The position numbers and the translations under genes were made by a program. DNA of 64,000 nt from Rhizobium sp. P40RR-XXII (GTDB lineage Bacteria > Pseudomonadota > Alphaproteobacteria > Rhizobiales > Rhizobiaceae): assembly GCF_012641405.1 (NCBI RefSeq), contig NZ_JABAII010000005.1, positions 62,001-126,000 on the forward strand, written 5' to 3'. Of the stretch, positions 25,886-34,837 are shown in pieces (within the stretch, counting starts at the first letter, position 1; the number at the start of each line of letters is the position of its first letter). The notes under the pieces were generated by a model. That model was not told the DNA's origin. It saw only the letters and a program-made list of their open reading frames with translations, and searched no databases.

Positions 25886-26610
25886 ACCGCGAATATCTGC
25901 GCTGGTACAGCCCGCGGCTGGATCGAGACATGGAGCTGCTGGTGTTCGGTCATGCCGGCGCCAAGGTTTTGGTGTTCCCTACGCGCGACGGTCGTTTCTG
26001 GGAATATGAGCAGATCGGCATCGTTGCCAGCCTCGCCGAGAAGCTCAATGCCGGGCACCTTCAGCTCTATTGCATCGAAGGGCTGGCCAGGGAAACCTTC
26101 TACGGCGCTCATCGCCACCCGGCCGAGCGCATTCGCAGGCATAACGCGTTCGAGGACTATATCCTGAACGAAGTCCTGCCGCTGATGGCGCAGAAGAACG
26201 CGCATGAGTGTACCATCGTCCATGGCTGCAGCCTCGGCGCCTTCCAGGCCGCGAGCCTGGTCTTCCGTCACCCTCACCTTTTCCGCAAGCTGGTGGTCTT
26301 TTCCGGCCGCTACGACCTGACAATGACCGTCGAATCCTTCACCGATTTGTTCGACGGCTACTATGACGACGAAATCTACTTTCACATGCCGACACATTTT
26401 CTGCCGGGGCTAGCCTGCGATTGGCGATTGGAGAAGCTGCGTCAGATCGAGATCGTCATGACGATCGGGGACGCCGATCCCTTCATCGACAACAACCGCC
26501 ATCTGAGCCGCCTGCTGGCGGACAAACAGATCGATCATCGACTGCATGTATGGAACGGACGCGCTCATCGAGCCGGCGCATGGCGCAGAATGGCGCCGCT
26601 TTACATCTGA
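25882..26610 (+). CDS. Esterase D-like alpha/beta hydrolase
   Basis: A 242-residue protein of the putative-esterase (PF00756) family. The nucleophile elbow is HGCSLGA with S117. The acid lies in TIGDADPFIDNN and the base in the C-terminal WNGRAHRAGAWRRMAPLYI. It resembles short esterases of Rhizobiales annotated as esterase family proteins. Its ATG overlaps the AXE1-like gene's stop, so two hydrolases of different families are co-translated, perhaps acting on the same acylated substrate. Confidence 0.82.
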   Translation: MNREYLRWYSPRLDRDMELLVFGHAGAKVLVFPTRDGRFWEYEQIGIVASLAEKLNAGHLQLYCIEGLARETFYGAHRHPAERIRRHNAFEDYILNEVLPLMAQKNAHECTIVHGCSLGAFQAASLVFRHPHLFRKLVVFSGRYDLTMTVESFTDLFDGYYDDEIYFHMPTHFLPGLACDWRLEKLRQIEIVMTIGDADPFIDNNRHLSRLLADKQIDHRLHVWNGRAHRAGAWRRMAPLYI

Positions 26611-26668
26611 TCAGGCGACCGACACCGCGAACTCCGCATGTGGCGAGGTCGCATGTCCCAATGGGATA

Positions 26669-26857
26669 TCAGGCAAGTCCGGCCGGGATTGGCCGCAAAG
26701 CCTTGCGGGCACCGTAGTCCCGCTCGTGGGACTTGCGATGCTGTTGCTCGGAGCTTGCGGAGAACTCAACCAGAATGCGCTCCATCATGCCATCCGGATA
26801 GGTTCCGGTGTCGGCGGTCTCGACTTCCGACTGGGCGGTAACGATCTTCAGATTCAT
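26669..26857 (-). CDS. Hypothetical 62-residue protein
   Basis: Begins MNLKIVTAQSEVETADTGTY and continues with a hydrophilic, charged C-terminus. GGAGGACTAAAG stands directly before the ATG, an excellent ribosome site for such a short frame. No domain is recognised. It is convergent with the esterase gene. Confidence 0.5.
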   Translation of the reverse strand: MNLKIVTAQSEVETADTGTYPDGMMERILVEFSASSEQQHRKSHERDYGARKALRPIPAGLA

Positions 26858-27212
26858 CTTTAGTCCTCCGGCTCGGCACGGAAACCCTTGATTCCAATGT
26901 TTGTTCCATTAGTATCCGCATAATTGTTAAAAAATTAACTACGTCCGTTAATCAATTCGGACGACGCGGTATCGAACTTGAATGGCCGGCCGGATTGGAA
27001 CATTCTTGCAATCCTGGCATTCAATCTCTGATGGATTGGGGAGCTTGATGCATCGATCCAAATCACTTTGGAAACGGCACTGGATGCTGCCAGCGAAACA
27101 ACCGACATCGATTTCGACTTGAGACCGGCCTCGGACTCCGTTTGGAGCCCGAGTGTCTTTTGCATGCCTTCGATCAATCACTGTCCAATCGGCGGATAGA
27201 CTGGAACGGATC
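26858..27212. other. Gap upstream of the glucose dehydrogenase gene
   Basis: 355 bases. A T/A-rich patch at 26895-26945 may contain promoters for the minus-strand small gene and for gcd. Short open frames on the minus strand here lack ribosome sites and recognisable content. Confidence 0.35.
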
Positions 27213-29549
27213 ATGGCCATCATCATCACTTCGATCATTCTCGCACTCATCGGCCTGGCGCTTGGCAGCGGCGGACTTTGGCTCGTACTGCTCGGCGGAA
27301 GTTTCTTTTATCTTCTGGCTGGCCTCGCCTTTCTCCTGACCGCCATCCTGCTTGCCATGCGCAAGGCCGCCGCCCTTTGGCTCTATGCGATTTTCGTGCT
27401 TGCAGCGCTTGCCTGGGCGATATGGGAGGTGGGTTTCGACTGGTGGCAGCTCGGTCCGCGCGGCGGCCTCATCATTCTGATCGGACTATGGTTGCTGACG
27501 CCCTGGATCCGGCGCCCCCTCGGCTTTCGCAGCCTCGACGGGGTTCACTACGGAGCCAATCCCTGGCCGCTTGCCATTTCCCTCGTCATCGCCATCGTCG
27601 TTGCTGTCTATTCGATGACGACCGATCCTCACGATCTAGCCGGCGAATTGCCGACGACTGTTGTTTCGAATGCCCCGATGGGCGGCGACGTGCCTGACGG
27701 CGAATGGCACCAATATGGCAGAACCTCCTTCGGCCAGCGCTATTCGCCGCTTGATCAGATCAATCCGCAGAACGTCACCAATCTCAAGGAGGCCTGGCGT
27801 TACCAGACCGGCGATGTGAAGCGCCCCGACGATATCGGCGAGACCACCTATCAGGTGACGCCGCTGAAGGTGGGCGACACGCTTTTCATCTGCACGCCTC
27901 ACAGCCTGGCGATTGCGCTCGACGCGAAGGACGGCAAGGAAAAATGGCGTTACGACGCCAATGCCGGCATGAACCCCAACCGACAGCATCAGACCTGCCG
28001 TGGCGTCTCCTACTATCACGACACGGCCGCCGCAGCCGGAGCGGCTTGCGCCGACCGTGTCTATCTGCCGACCTCGGATGCCCGGTTGATCGCGCTCGAC
28101 GCAGCCAGCGGCAAGGTGTGCCCGAGCTTTGCCAATCAGGGCACGCTGCATCTCGAGGCCGGCATGAAATACAATCCCGCCGGCTATTATTATTCGACGT
28201 CGCCTCCCGTCATCGTCGCCGACAAGATCATCATCGGCGGTGCGGTCAACGACAATTACTCGACCCAGGAGCAATCCGGCGTCATTCGCGCCTTCGATGC
28301 CCGGACCGGCACGCTGCTCTGGAACTGGGACTCTGGCAATCCGGACCATACGGCTCCCATACCCACGGGACAGACCTACACCACGAACTCGCCGAACAGC
28401 TGGTCGGTTTCCAGCGCCGATGAGGCGCTCGGGATGATCTACGTCCCGCTCGGCAATCAGACGCCCGACCAGCTCGGCATGGGACGCAGCGAAAACGTCG
28501 AACGCTTTTCCTCCTCGGTGGTGGCACTCGATATCAATACCGGCCAGCTCAAATGGGTGCAGCAGTTCGTCCATCATGACCTTTGGGACATGGACGTGCC
28601 GGCCCAGCCCGTGCTCCTCGACCTGACCAAGGCCGATGGCAGCGTCGTTCCCGCACTGGTCGCCTCGACCAAGCAGGGCGACATCTATGTGCTCGATCGC
28701 CGCACAGGCGCACCGATCATTCCCTTCAAGGAGATTCCGGCACCGGGCGGCACCATTCCCGAGGATCATGCCTCACCGACGCAACCGATCTCGGACCTGA
28801 CTTTCTCGCCGCCGCCGCTCAAGGAAAAGGATATGTGGGGCATCTCGCTGTTTGACCAGCTCGCCTGCCGCATCTCCTTCCATCAGCATCAATATGAAGG
28901 CCGCTACACGCCGCCGTCGCTGCGTGGATCCATCATCTTCCCCGGCAATTTCGGGACCTTTAACTGGGGCAGTGTGGCCGTCGATCCGGAACGGCAGATC
29001 ATGTTCGGCATGCCGACATACCTGGCCTTCACATCACGGCTGGTGCCTCGAGCCGAGATCCCGCCGAAGGGCGCAGGCGACAAGGGCAGTGAGCAGGGCC
29101 TGAATCGCAACGAGGGTTCGCCCTATGGCGTCTATATGGGTCCGTTTGTCAGCCCGCTCGGCATACCCTGTCAGGCGCCACCCTGGGGCTATGTCGCCGG
29201 TGTCGACCTGAAGACCGGCAAGATCGCCTATAAGCATAGAAACGGCACTGTACACGACATGACGCCCTTGCCGCTGCCCTTCAAGGTCGGCGTTCCCGGC
29301 ATCGGCGGCCCGATGATGACCAAGGGTGGCGTCGCCTTCCTCGCCGCCGCGGTAGACGATTATCTGCGAGCCTACGATGTCACAACAGGCATGCAGCTCT
29401 GGCAAGCGCGTCTGCCGGCGGGCGGCCAGGCAACGCCCATGACCTATACGGCAAGCGACAATAAGCAATATGTCGTCATCGTTGCCGGCGGTCACGGTTC
29501 CGTGGGCACGAAGCCGGGCGACTATGTCATCGGTTATACGCTGCCATAG
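27213..29549 (+). CDS. gcd: Membrane-bound PQQ-dependent glucose dehydrogenase
   Basis: A 778-residue quinoprotein (E. coli Gcd has 796). Five hydrophobic segments within about residues 1-145 anchor it to the inner membrane. From about residue 160 a periplasmic eight-bladed propeller follows, with repeated tryptophan-docking motifs (for example VVALDINTGQLKW, YVLDRRTGAPI) and a late GGHGSVGTKPGDYV. It oxidises glucose to gluconolactone with PQQ and passes electrons to ubiquinone. No pqq biosynthesis genes are in the window. The ATG at 27213 is chosen because it opens the first membrane helix. Confidence 0.95.
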   Translation: MAIIITSIILALIGLALGSGGLWLVLLGGSFFYLLAGLAFLLTAILLAMRKAAALWLYAIFVLAALAWAIWEVGFDWWQLGPRGGLIILIGLWLLTPWIRRPLGFRSLDGVHYGANPWPLAISLVIAIVVAVYSMTTDPHDLAGELPTTVVSNAPMGGDVPDGEWHQYGRTSFGQRYSPLDQINPQNVTNLKEAWRYQTGDVKRPDDIGETTYQVTPLKVGDTLFICTPHSLAIALDAKDGKEKWRYDANAGMNPNRQHQTCRGVSYYHDTAAAAGAACADRVYLPTSDARLIALDAASGKVCPSFANQGTLHLEAGMKYNPAGYYYSTSPPVIVADKIIIGGAVNDNYSTQEQSGVIRAFDARTGTLLWNWDSGNPDHTAPIPTGQTYTTNSPNSWSVSSADEALGMIYVPLGNQTPDQLGMGRSENVERFSSSVVALDINTGQLKWVQQFVHHDLWDMDVPAQPVLLDLTKADGSVVPALVASTKQGDIYVLDRRTGAPIIPFKEIPAPGGTIPEDHASPTQPISDLTFSPPPLKEKDMWGISLFDQLACRISFHQHQYEGRYTPPSLRGSIIFPGNFGTFNWGSVAVDPERQIMFGMPTYLAFTSRLVPRAEIPPKGAGDKGSEQGLNRNEGSPYGVYMGPFVSPLGIPCQAPPWGYVAGVDLKTGKIAYKHRNGTVHDMTPLPLPFKVGVPGIGGPMMTKGGVAFLAAAVDDYLRAYDVTTGMQLWQARLPAGGQATPMTYTASDNKQYVVIVAGGHGSVGTKPGDYVIGYTLP

Positions 29550-29563
29550 GCCGACAATTTTGG

Positions 29564-30853
29564 TTAGCTTTTCCGGGAGCGTAAGCGGCCGGATTCGATG
29601 TGATCACCATCGGAATCGGTGGGCGGTTCCCAGCCGAAAACGCTGCGGCCGCCATAGGAAAAAGCGCAGTCGAACTCGCCGGCAACGATCTCCTTGAGAT
29701 CGGGGCCGGTGACATAGCGCTCCAGCATTCTCGACTGATCATCCAGGCGCTTGAGAGCCGACAATTCCTCGTCGCGACCGAGGCGGCCTTTCCTGACAGC
29801 TGATTTCATCACGCTTATCGTCTCGTCATAGACTTTCAGCGGCACCGGAAAAGGATGCCGGTCCTTGCCGCCATGCGCGAGCGAAAAGCGCGCCGGGTCG
29901 GAAAAACGGCAGGGTGCGCCATGCACGACTTCGGCGACCATCGCCAAAGCCTTGACCGTTCTGGCGCCGACGCCGGACGTCAGCAGCAATTCCTGGAAAT
30001 CGACCGGGCCACGGTCGGCCGCGGCGGCAAGGTTTCCATGCAAACGCCGCATGTTCACATCTTCCTCGCGCACATCATGATGTGCCGGCATGATGAGATA
30101 GGGCAATGTCGGCTGAAGCTCAACTTTATTGTTTGCTTTAGCTTTCCTCTCCAGTGCATTGAATTCACGGATAATTCCATCGGGGCCGATCGAGGCAAGC
30201 AAATCGAGCTGTTCGCTGCGGGAGCGCTCCGCGCGTCGATCGGCGAGATTGATGATCTCGCCCTGTTCGCGCCCTTCGATGGCCGCATGCGGCGAATCCA
30301 GAAAGCTCGTGAGGCCTTCGGATAACCAGTGATAGCGCCGCGCCTGCCGCCGTTCGCCATTCATGCCTTGCTGGATCACGACCCACTTGCCGTCATCCGC
30401 GACAATGAAGCCATGCAAGTAGAGATCGAAGCCATCCTGCACGGCTGCACTATCCACCTTCGCGATCAGCCGGCTCTTGGTGGCAAGGGACGCACCGTCA
30501 ATACCGACGCGATCGCCGATATCAACCAGCTCGCCCGGCGTCTTGCGCGATTGCGCGCCACGGCCACCGCAGACATGAATGCCGAGTTCGCCGGAAAGCG
30601 GCGTCAGGCCGCGTTTCAAGGCGCCAAGAACGCTTGTCGTGATTCCGGAGGAGTGCCAATCCATGCCCATGACGGCGCCGAAGGACTGGAACCAGAAGGG
30701 ATTGGCGAGACGACGAAACAGCTCGTCCCGCCCATAATGCTGCACGATCGCCTCGGTGATGACGGCGCCCAGGCGCGTCATCCGGTCTCCAAGCCAGCGC
30801 GGCACACGGCCACCATGCAGGGGAAGGTCAGCCTTGCCAGCTCTTTGTGCCAA
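29564..30853 (-). CDS. DUF763 family protein
   Basis: A 429-residue protein. The N-terminal AQRAGKADLPLHGGRVPRWL and FQSFGAVMGMDWHSSGITTSV segments are the hallmark of DUF763, found in archaea and bacteria. A helix-hairpin-helix-like segment (ELLLTSGVGARTVKALAMVAEVVHG) lies near residue 300 and suggests nucleic-acid contact. The likely start is TTG at 30853, eight bases after GAGAG; a GTG two codons earlier is too close to it. It is convergent with gcd. Function unknown. Confidence 0.85.
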   Translation of the reverse strand: MAQRAGKADLPLHGGRVPRWLGDRMTRLGAVITEAIVQHYGRDELFRRLANPFWFQSFGAVMGMDWHSSGITTSVLGALKRGLTPLSGELGIHVCGGRGAQSRKTPGELVDIGDRVGIDGASLATKSRLIAKVDSAAVQDGFDLYLHGFIVADDGKWVVIQQGMNGERRQARRYHWLSEGLTSFLDSPHAAIEGREQGEIINLADRRAERSRSEQLDLLASIGPDGIIREFNALERKAKANNKVELQPTLPYLIMPAHHDVREEDVNMRRLHGNLAAAADRGPVDFQELLLTSGVGARTVKALAMVAEVVHGAPCRFSDPARFSLAHGGKDRHPFPVPLKVYDETISVMKSAVRKGRLGRDEELSALKRLDDQSRMLERYVTGPDLKEIVAGEFDCAFSYGGRSVFGWEPPTDSDGDHIESGRLRSRKS

Positions 30854-30961
30854 ATCCACGACTCTCGTTCTTCATCGCGGCATTATAGTCTCGACACGCG
30901 AGATACGCCATCCGCGGGGCGAAGCGATCTGCCGAGGCTGCAATATGGGATCGCGATAAAG

Positions 30962-31705
30962 TTAAGCTGGCATCGGCATGGGCGCAAAATCCTGCATTGC
31001 GCCCGAAAACGGCTTGGGCAACGGCGAGGCATAGGAACTGCGTTTGCTGGTGGATAGCCCGAGCGACACCAGCGCCTCGGCCTGCTTGACCGCTGCGGCG
31101 ACGCCATCCACGACCGGGACGCCATAGATCGATTGCAGTTCTCGTGCGAGATCCGCCATGCCGGCACAGCCGAGTACGATCGCCTCGGCTCCATCCTCCG
31201 CAAGCGTGCGCTCGATTTCCGCCCGCAACTTTCCGATCGCGCCGGAAGACGGGTCTTCGAGCTCGAGAACGGGAATGTCCGACGCTCGAACCTTCGCCCG
31301 CCCGCCCATGCCGTAGCGCTTGACGAGATTGTCGATGAGGATGCGCGAACGCTCGAGTGTCGTCACCACGCTGAAGCGCTGCGCCAGAAAACCAGCCGTG
31401 GCAACAGCGGATTCACAGAGCCCGACAACGGGAACGTCACAAAACATGCGGGCTGCTTCCAGGCCGGTGTCGTCGAAACAGCAGATGATCGCCGCATCAT
31501 AGCCCACTGCCTGCCTCTCCCTCAATTCGCGCAGCATGCCAGGTACGGCTAGCGCTCCGTCGTAATAGCCTTCGATCGAAGCCGGCCCCATCTGTGAGGT
31601 GGCGGCGATGATTTCCGTGCCGGCGCTTGCCACGGCGCGCGCGGCGATCGCCGCCTTCTCCGTCATGGAAACGGTCGTATTCGGATTGATGAGCAGCAGG
31701 CGCAT
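30962..31705 (-). CDS. Asp/Glu/hydantoin racemase-family protein
   Basis: A 247-residue cofactor-independent racemase-family protein. It opens MRLLLINPNT, the hydantoin racemase signature, and has the two catalytic-type cysteines in IICCFDDTG and VLGCAGM. The family includes hydantoin and allantoin racemases, aspartate/glutamate racemases and maleate isomerase. It starts four bases after the second permease and is the last gene of the minus-strand importer operon, so it probably acts on the imported compound or a product of it. Confidence 0.85.
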   Translation of the reverse strand: MRLLLINPNTTVSMTEKAAIAARAVASAGTEIIAATSQMGPASIEGYYDGALAVPGMLRELRERQAVGYDAAIICCFDDTGLEAARMFCDVPVVGLCESAVATAGFLAQRFSVVTTLERSRILIDNLVKRYGMGGRAKVRASDIPVLELEDPSSGAIGKLRAEIERTLAEDGAEAIVLGCAGMADLARELQSIYGVPVVDGVAAAVKQAEALVSLGLSTSKRSSYASPLPKPFSGAMQDFAPMPMPA

Positions 31706-31709
31706 GATC

Positions 31710-32531
31710 TCAACTTTTCTTGGCTTGGCGGCGGCCGAGCATGGTCATGACGGCAAGCGCCAGCAGGATAATGGTGAAGGAAAAGAGCGTCGTCACCGTT
31801 CCGAGCGCATAGAGCACCGGCGTCGTCACGTTCGTCGTCATCCCGTAGATTTCAAGCGGCAGGGTGTTGTAGGTGCCCGATGTCATCAAGGTGCGAGCGA
31901 ACTCGTCATAGGACAACGTAAAGCCGAACAGGCCGACGCCGATCAGGCTCGGCGCGATCATCGGCAGCACGACGTGGCGAAAGGTTTGCCAGGGGCTGGC
32001 CCCGAGATCCCGAGCGGCTTCTTCATAGGCCGGCGAAAACCGGTTGAAGACCGCGAACATGATCAGCACGCCGAAAGGCAAAGTCCAGGTCAGGTGCGCG
32101 CCGAAAGCCGAGGAATACCAGGCGGGCGCAAGACCGCCCTGCTGGAAGACTACGCCTATCCCGAGCGAAATGATGATCGACGGTACAACGAGGCTCGCAA
32201 CGGTCGCATAGAACAGGAATGTCGATCCGCGAAAACGGCGGCGAAAGGCGAGCCCCGCCAGCAGCGACACGACGACGGTCACGAGCATGACCATCACGCC
32301 GAGTATCAGCGACCGCTGGAACGAAGCACCGAAATCGCCGACCGCCTGCTTCTCGAAGAGATTGGCAAACCAATGAAGCGACACGCCGTTCAAAGGAAAA
32401 GTCAGCCCACCGTCTGGCCCCTGGAAGGACAGGATGACGATCGCCGACAGCGGGCCGTATAGGAACAGTACGAAAATGGCGAAGAAGATTGCCAGGACAT
32501 AGAATTCGAGGCTGCGCTTTTCGTGGTTCAT
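31710..32531 (-). CDS. Pot-type ABC importer, permease 2 (PotC-like)
   Basis: A 273-residue inner-membrane permease of the BPD_transp_1 family with about six helices and the cytoplasmic EAA loop YEEAARDLGASPWQTFRHVVLP that contacts the ATPase. It starts two bases after the end of permease 1, so the two are co-translated. By position and similarity it is the PotC/PhnV-type subunit of a polyamine- or opine-like importer. Confidence 0.88.
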   Translation of the reverse strand: MNHEKRSLEFYVLAIFFAIFVLFLYGPLSAIVILSFQGPDGGLTFPLNGVSLHWFANLFEKQAVGDFGASFQRSLILGVMVMLVTVVVSLLAGLAFRRRFRGSTFLFYATVASLVVPSIIISLGIGVVFQQGGLAPAWYSSAFGAHLTWTLPFGVLIMFAVFNRFSPAYEEAARDLGASPWQTFRHVVLPMIAPSLIGVGLFGFTLSYDEFARTLMTSGTYNTLPLEIYGMTTNVTTPVLYALGTVTTLFSFTIILLALAVMTMLGRRQAKKS

Positions 32532-32532
32532 C

Positions 32533-33444
32533 TCAAAGTTCCTTGCGGATATCGACGACGCGCAGAATGGCTGCGACCATCAGCAGGACGACGATCAGCA
32601 ACACGACGGCATTGGCGGCGGCGGCCGGATATTGCAGCAGCGACATCTGGTTCTTCATCATCAAGGCGATGGAAGCGCTCTGGCCGCCGGACATTACCTG
32701 CACAGTTGAAAAATCGGCCATGACGAGCGTGACGACGAAGATGCTACCGATCGCTATTCCCGGCTTGGCGAGTGGTATCACCACATTCCAGAGCACCTGC
32801 CATCCGCTAGCTCCGGCATCGCGCGCGGCCTCGAACAGCGAGCGGTCGATGCGCATCAGCGTGTTGAAGATCGGCGTCACCATGAACAGCGTGTAAAGGT
32901 GCACCATGGCCAGCACGACGGCGAAATCGGAGTAGAGCAGCCATTCGATCGGCTTTGGAATGAGACCCATCTCGATCAGTGTCGAATTGACCAGCCCGTT
33001 GCGCCCGAGAACGGGTATCCACGAGATCATGCGGATGATGTTGGAGGTCATGAACGGCACCGTGCAGACGAGAAACAGGATCATCTGCGTCGAGGTGCGA
33101 CGGATATGAAAGGCGAGGAAATAGGCGACCCAGAAGCCGATGAACAGGGTCAGTGCCCAGACAATAGCAGTGAATTTCAATGTGTTGAGGTAGGTTTTCC
33201 AAGTAACCCATGAACCCAACGTGTCGGTATAGTTCGTGGTCAGGAAGGCAGGATAAAGACTGGCGAAGTCATAGTCCCAGAAACTGACGATGCCGATCAT
33301 CGCGATCGGTAGCAGGAAGAAGAAGCCGAGGATCAGAAAGAGCGGAACCGCCTGCAGATAGGCCACGGCCCAGGCAGGCACGCCAAATCCACGTCCAGCT
33401 TTTGGTGTTTCCTGCTCCGCGTCCGAGGAAGCGATCGTCGCCAT
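32533..33444 (-). CDS. Pot-type ABC importer, permease 1 (PotB-like)
   Basis: A 303-residue permease with a 25-residue cytoplasmic N-terminus and about six membrane helices. The EAA loop is LFEAARDAGASGWQVLWNVVIPL. GGAAAGG precedes the ATG. It pairs with the downstream PotC-like subunit to form the translocation channel. Confidence 0.88.
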   Translation of the reverse strand: MATIASSDAEQETPKAGRGFGVPAWAVAYLQAVPLFLILGFFFLLPIAMIGIVSFWDYDFASLYPAFLTTNYTDTLGSWVTWKTYLNTLKFTAIVWALTLFIGFWVAYFLAFHIRRTSTQMILFLVCTVPFMTSNIIRMISWIPVLGRNGLVNSTLIEMGLIPKPIEWLLYSDFAVVLAMVHLYTLFMVTPIFNTLMRIDRSLFEAARDAGASGWQVLWNVVIPLAKPGIAIGSIFVVTLVMADFSTVQVMSGGQSASIALMMKNQMSLLQYPAAAANAVVLLIVVLLMVAAILRVVDIRKEL

Positions 33445-33467
33445 GTTCAGGCCTTTCCGTTGATGAG

Positions 33468-33491
33468 CCTCTCCCCGCGAACGGGGAGAGG
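33468..33491 (-). promoter_or_regulatory. Intercistronic stem-loop after the binding-protein gene
   Basis: CCTCTCCCCG and CGGGGAGAGG form a perfect 10-base-pair stem around a four-base loop (UUCG in the transcript). It lies between the binding-protein stop (33508) and permease 1, and has no T-tract. Its position equals that of the stem-loops at 7702 and 43791. Confidence 0.6.
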
Positions 33492-33507
33492 AGACGATGG
33501 ACGCAGT

Positions 33508-34806
33508 TTATGCCGCGATGAATTCGTTCCAGCGGCGGACCATGTAGCGGTCTTCGTCCATGACGGAATTCCAGCAGGCAACCGCACCCATGCGGGCTTC
33601 GAACGAGCCACCGTCGCGAACGGCGCCGGCCTTCTCCATGACCTTGCCCTCCGGAGACAGAATATCGCCCTGTGCCGGCTTGCCTTCGATCCAGTAGTCC
33701 CATTCGTCGGCGGACATGAAACCCTTGGCGGTGTCCATGCAGGCGGAATAGTAGCCCTGGCGGTTGAGGTAGCCGCCAACCCAGCCGGAGGTGTACCAAT
33801 TGATATACTCGTAAGCCGCGTCGAGCTGGGCACCCTTGAGATGCGAGGCAAGGCCGAGACCGCCGCCCCAGGCGCGATAACCTTCCTTGAGCGGCTGGAA
33901 GGTGCACGCAATACCCTTCGAGCGTACGGCGGCAACCGCCGGCGACCACATGGACTGGATGACGACTTCGCCCGATGCCATCAGGTTGACGCTTTCGTCG
34001 AAGGACTTCCAGAAGGCGCGGAACTGACCGTCACCCTTGGTCTTGATCAGGAAGTCGATCGTCTTGTCGATTTCGGCCTTCGTCATATTGCCCTTGTCGG
34101 CATATTTGATCTTGCCGGCAGCTTCCATGATCATCGCGGCGTCCATGATGCCGATCGACGGGATATTGAGGATCGCGGTCTTGCCCTTGAAGGCCGGATC
34201 GAGAATATCGGCCCAGCTGGTGATCGGACGGCCGGTGAGATCGGGACGGATGCCAAGCGTGTCGGCGTTGTAGATGGTCGGAACCATCGTCATCCACTGC
34301 GTCGGCTCCTTGGCGAACTTCTTCGAGCTCTGCCCCTCGACGAAGCCGACCGTATGCGGCGCCGTGCCCTGGGCAATGACGCTGTCGGGCTTCAGCTTGC
34401 CGTTGATGAAGAGCGGCACGATCTTGTCGTAATATTTGAGCTTCTTGACGTCCATCGGCTGCAATACGCCCGATGGAAACACCTTCTTGGCGATCCAGTA
34501 TTCGATATCGGCGATATCGTAGCTGTTCGGCTGCGTCACGGCTCGCTGTGCAGCGGCATCGGAATCGGTCGCGGTCATCTCAAGCGTAATGCCGAGATCG
34601 GCCTTGCACTTCTCGGCAATGGCATTGATGTTCGAAACGCCGGTGCCGAACTGGCGCAGTGTGATGTTCGATTGCGCCCAGATGGTCGGAAAGCCGGTGA
34701 TGGCACCGGAGCCGGCCATGGCGCCGAGAGCGGCGGCGCCGGTCTTCAGCAGCGAGCGGCGGGAAATGCCTTTCGTCGTCTTGGTAGTCTTGGTTTCAGT
34801 CGTCAT
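33508..34806 (-). CDS. Pot-type ABC importer, periplasmic binding protein
   Basis: A 432-residue SBP_bac family protein related to spermidine/putrescine binding proteins. The N-terminus has a Tat-type signal: a Thr/Lys-rich n-region, RRSLLK at about residues 16-21, then a hydrophobic stretch and a cleavage region near TIWAQS. An AAGGGGA site precedes the ATG. It delivers an organic cation, opine-like or nitrogenous compound to the permeases encoded downstream; the ligand cannot be fixed from sequence. Confidence 0.88.
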   Translation of the reverse strand: MTTETKTTKTTKGISRRSLLKTGAAALGAMAGSGAITGFPTIWAQSNITLRQFGTGVSNINAIAEKCKADLGITLEMTATDSDAAAQRAVTQPNSYDIADIEYWIAKKVFPSGVLQPMDVKKLKYYDKIVPLFINGKLKPDSVIAQGTAPHTVGFVEGQSSKKFAKEPTQWMTMVPTIYNADTLGIRPDLTGRPITSWADILDPAFKGKTAILNIPSIGIMDAAMIMEAAGKIKYADKGNMTKAEIDKTIDFLIKTKGDGQFRAFWKSFDESVNLMASGEVVIQSMWSPAVAAVRSKGIACTFQPLKEGYRAWGGGLGLASHLKGAQLDAAYEYINWYTSGWVGGYLNRQGYYSACMDTAKGFMSADEWDYWIEGKPAQGDILSPEGKVMEKAGAVRDGGSFEARMGAVACWNSVMDEDRYMVRRWNEFIAA

Positions 34807-34837
34807 GTCAGTTCCCCTTTTTTGATGCTTCGGATTT

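Noticed and set aside
27636-28769. 377-codon open frame on the minus strand
   Set aside because: It is antisense to the glucose dehydrogenase propeller; its composition is that of a shadow frame.
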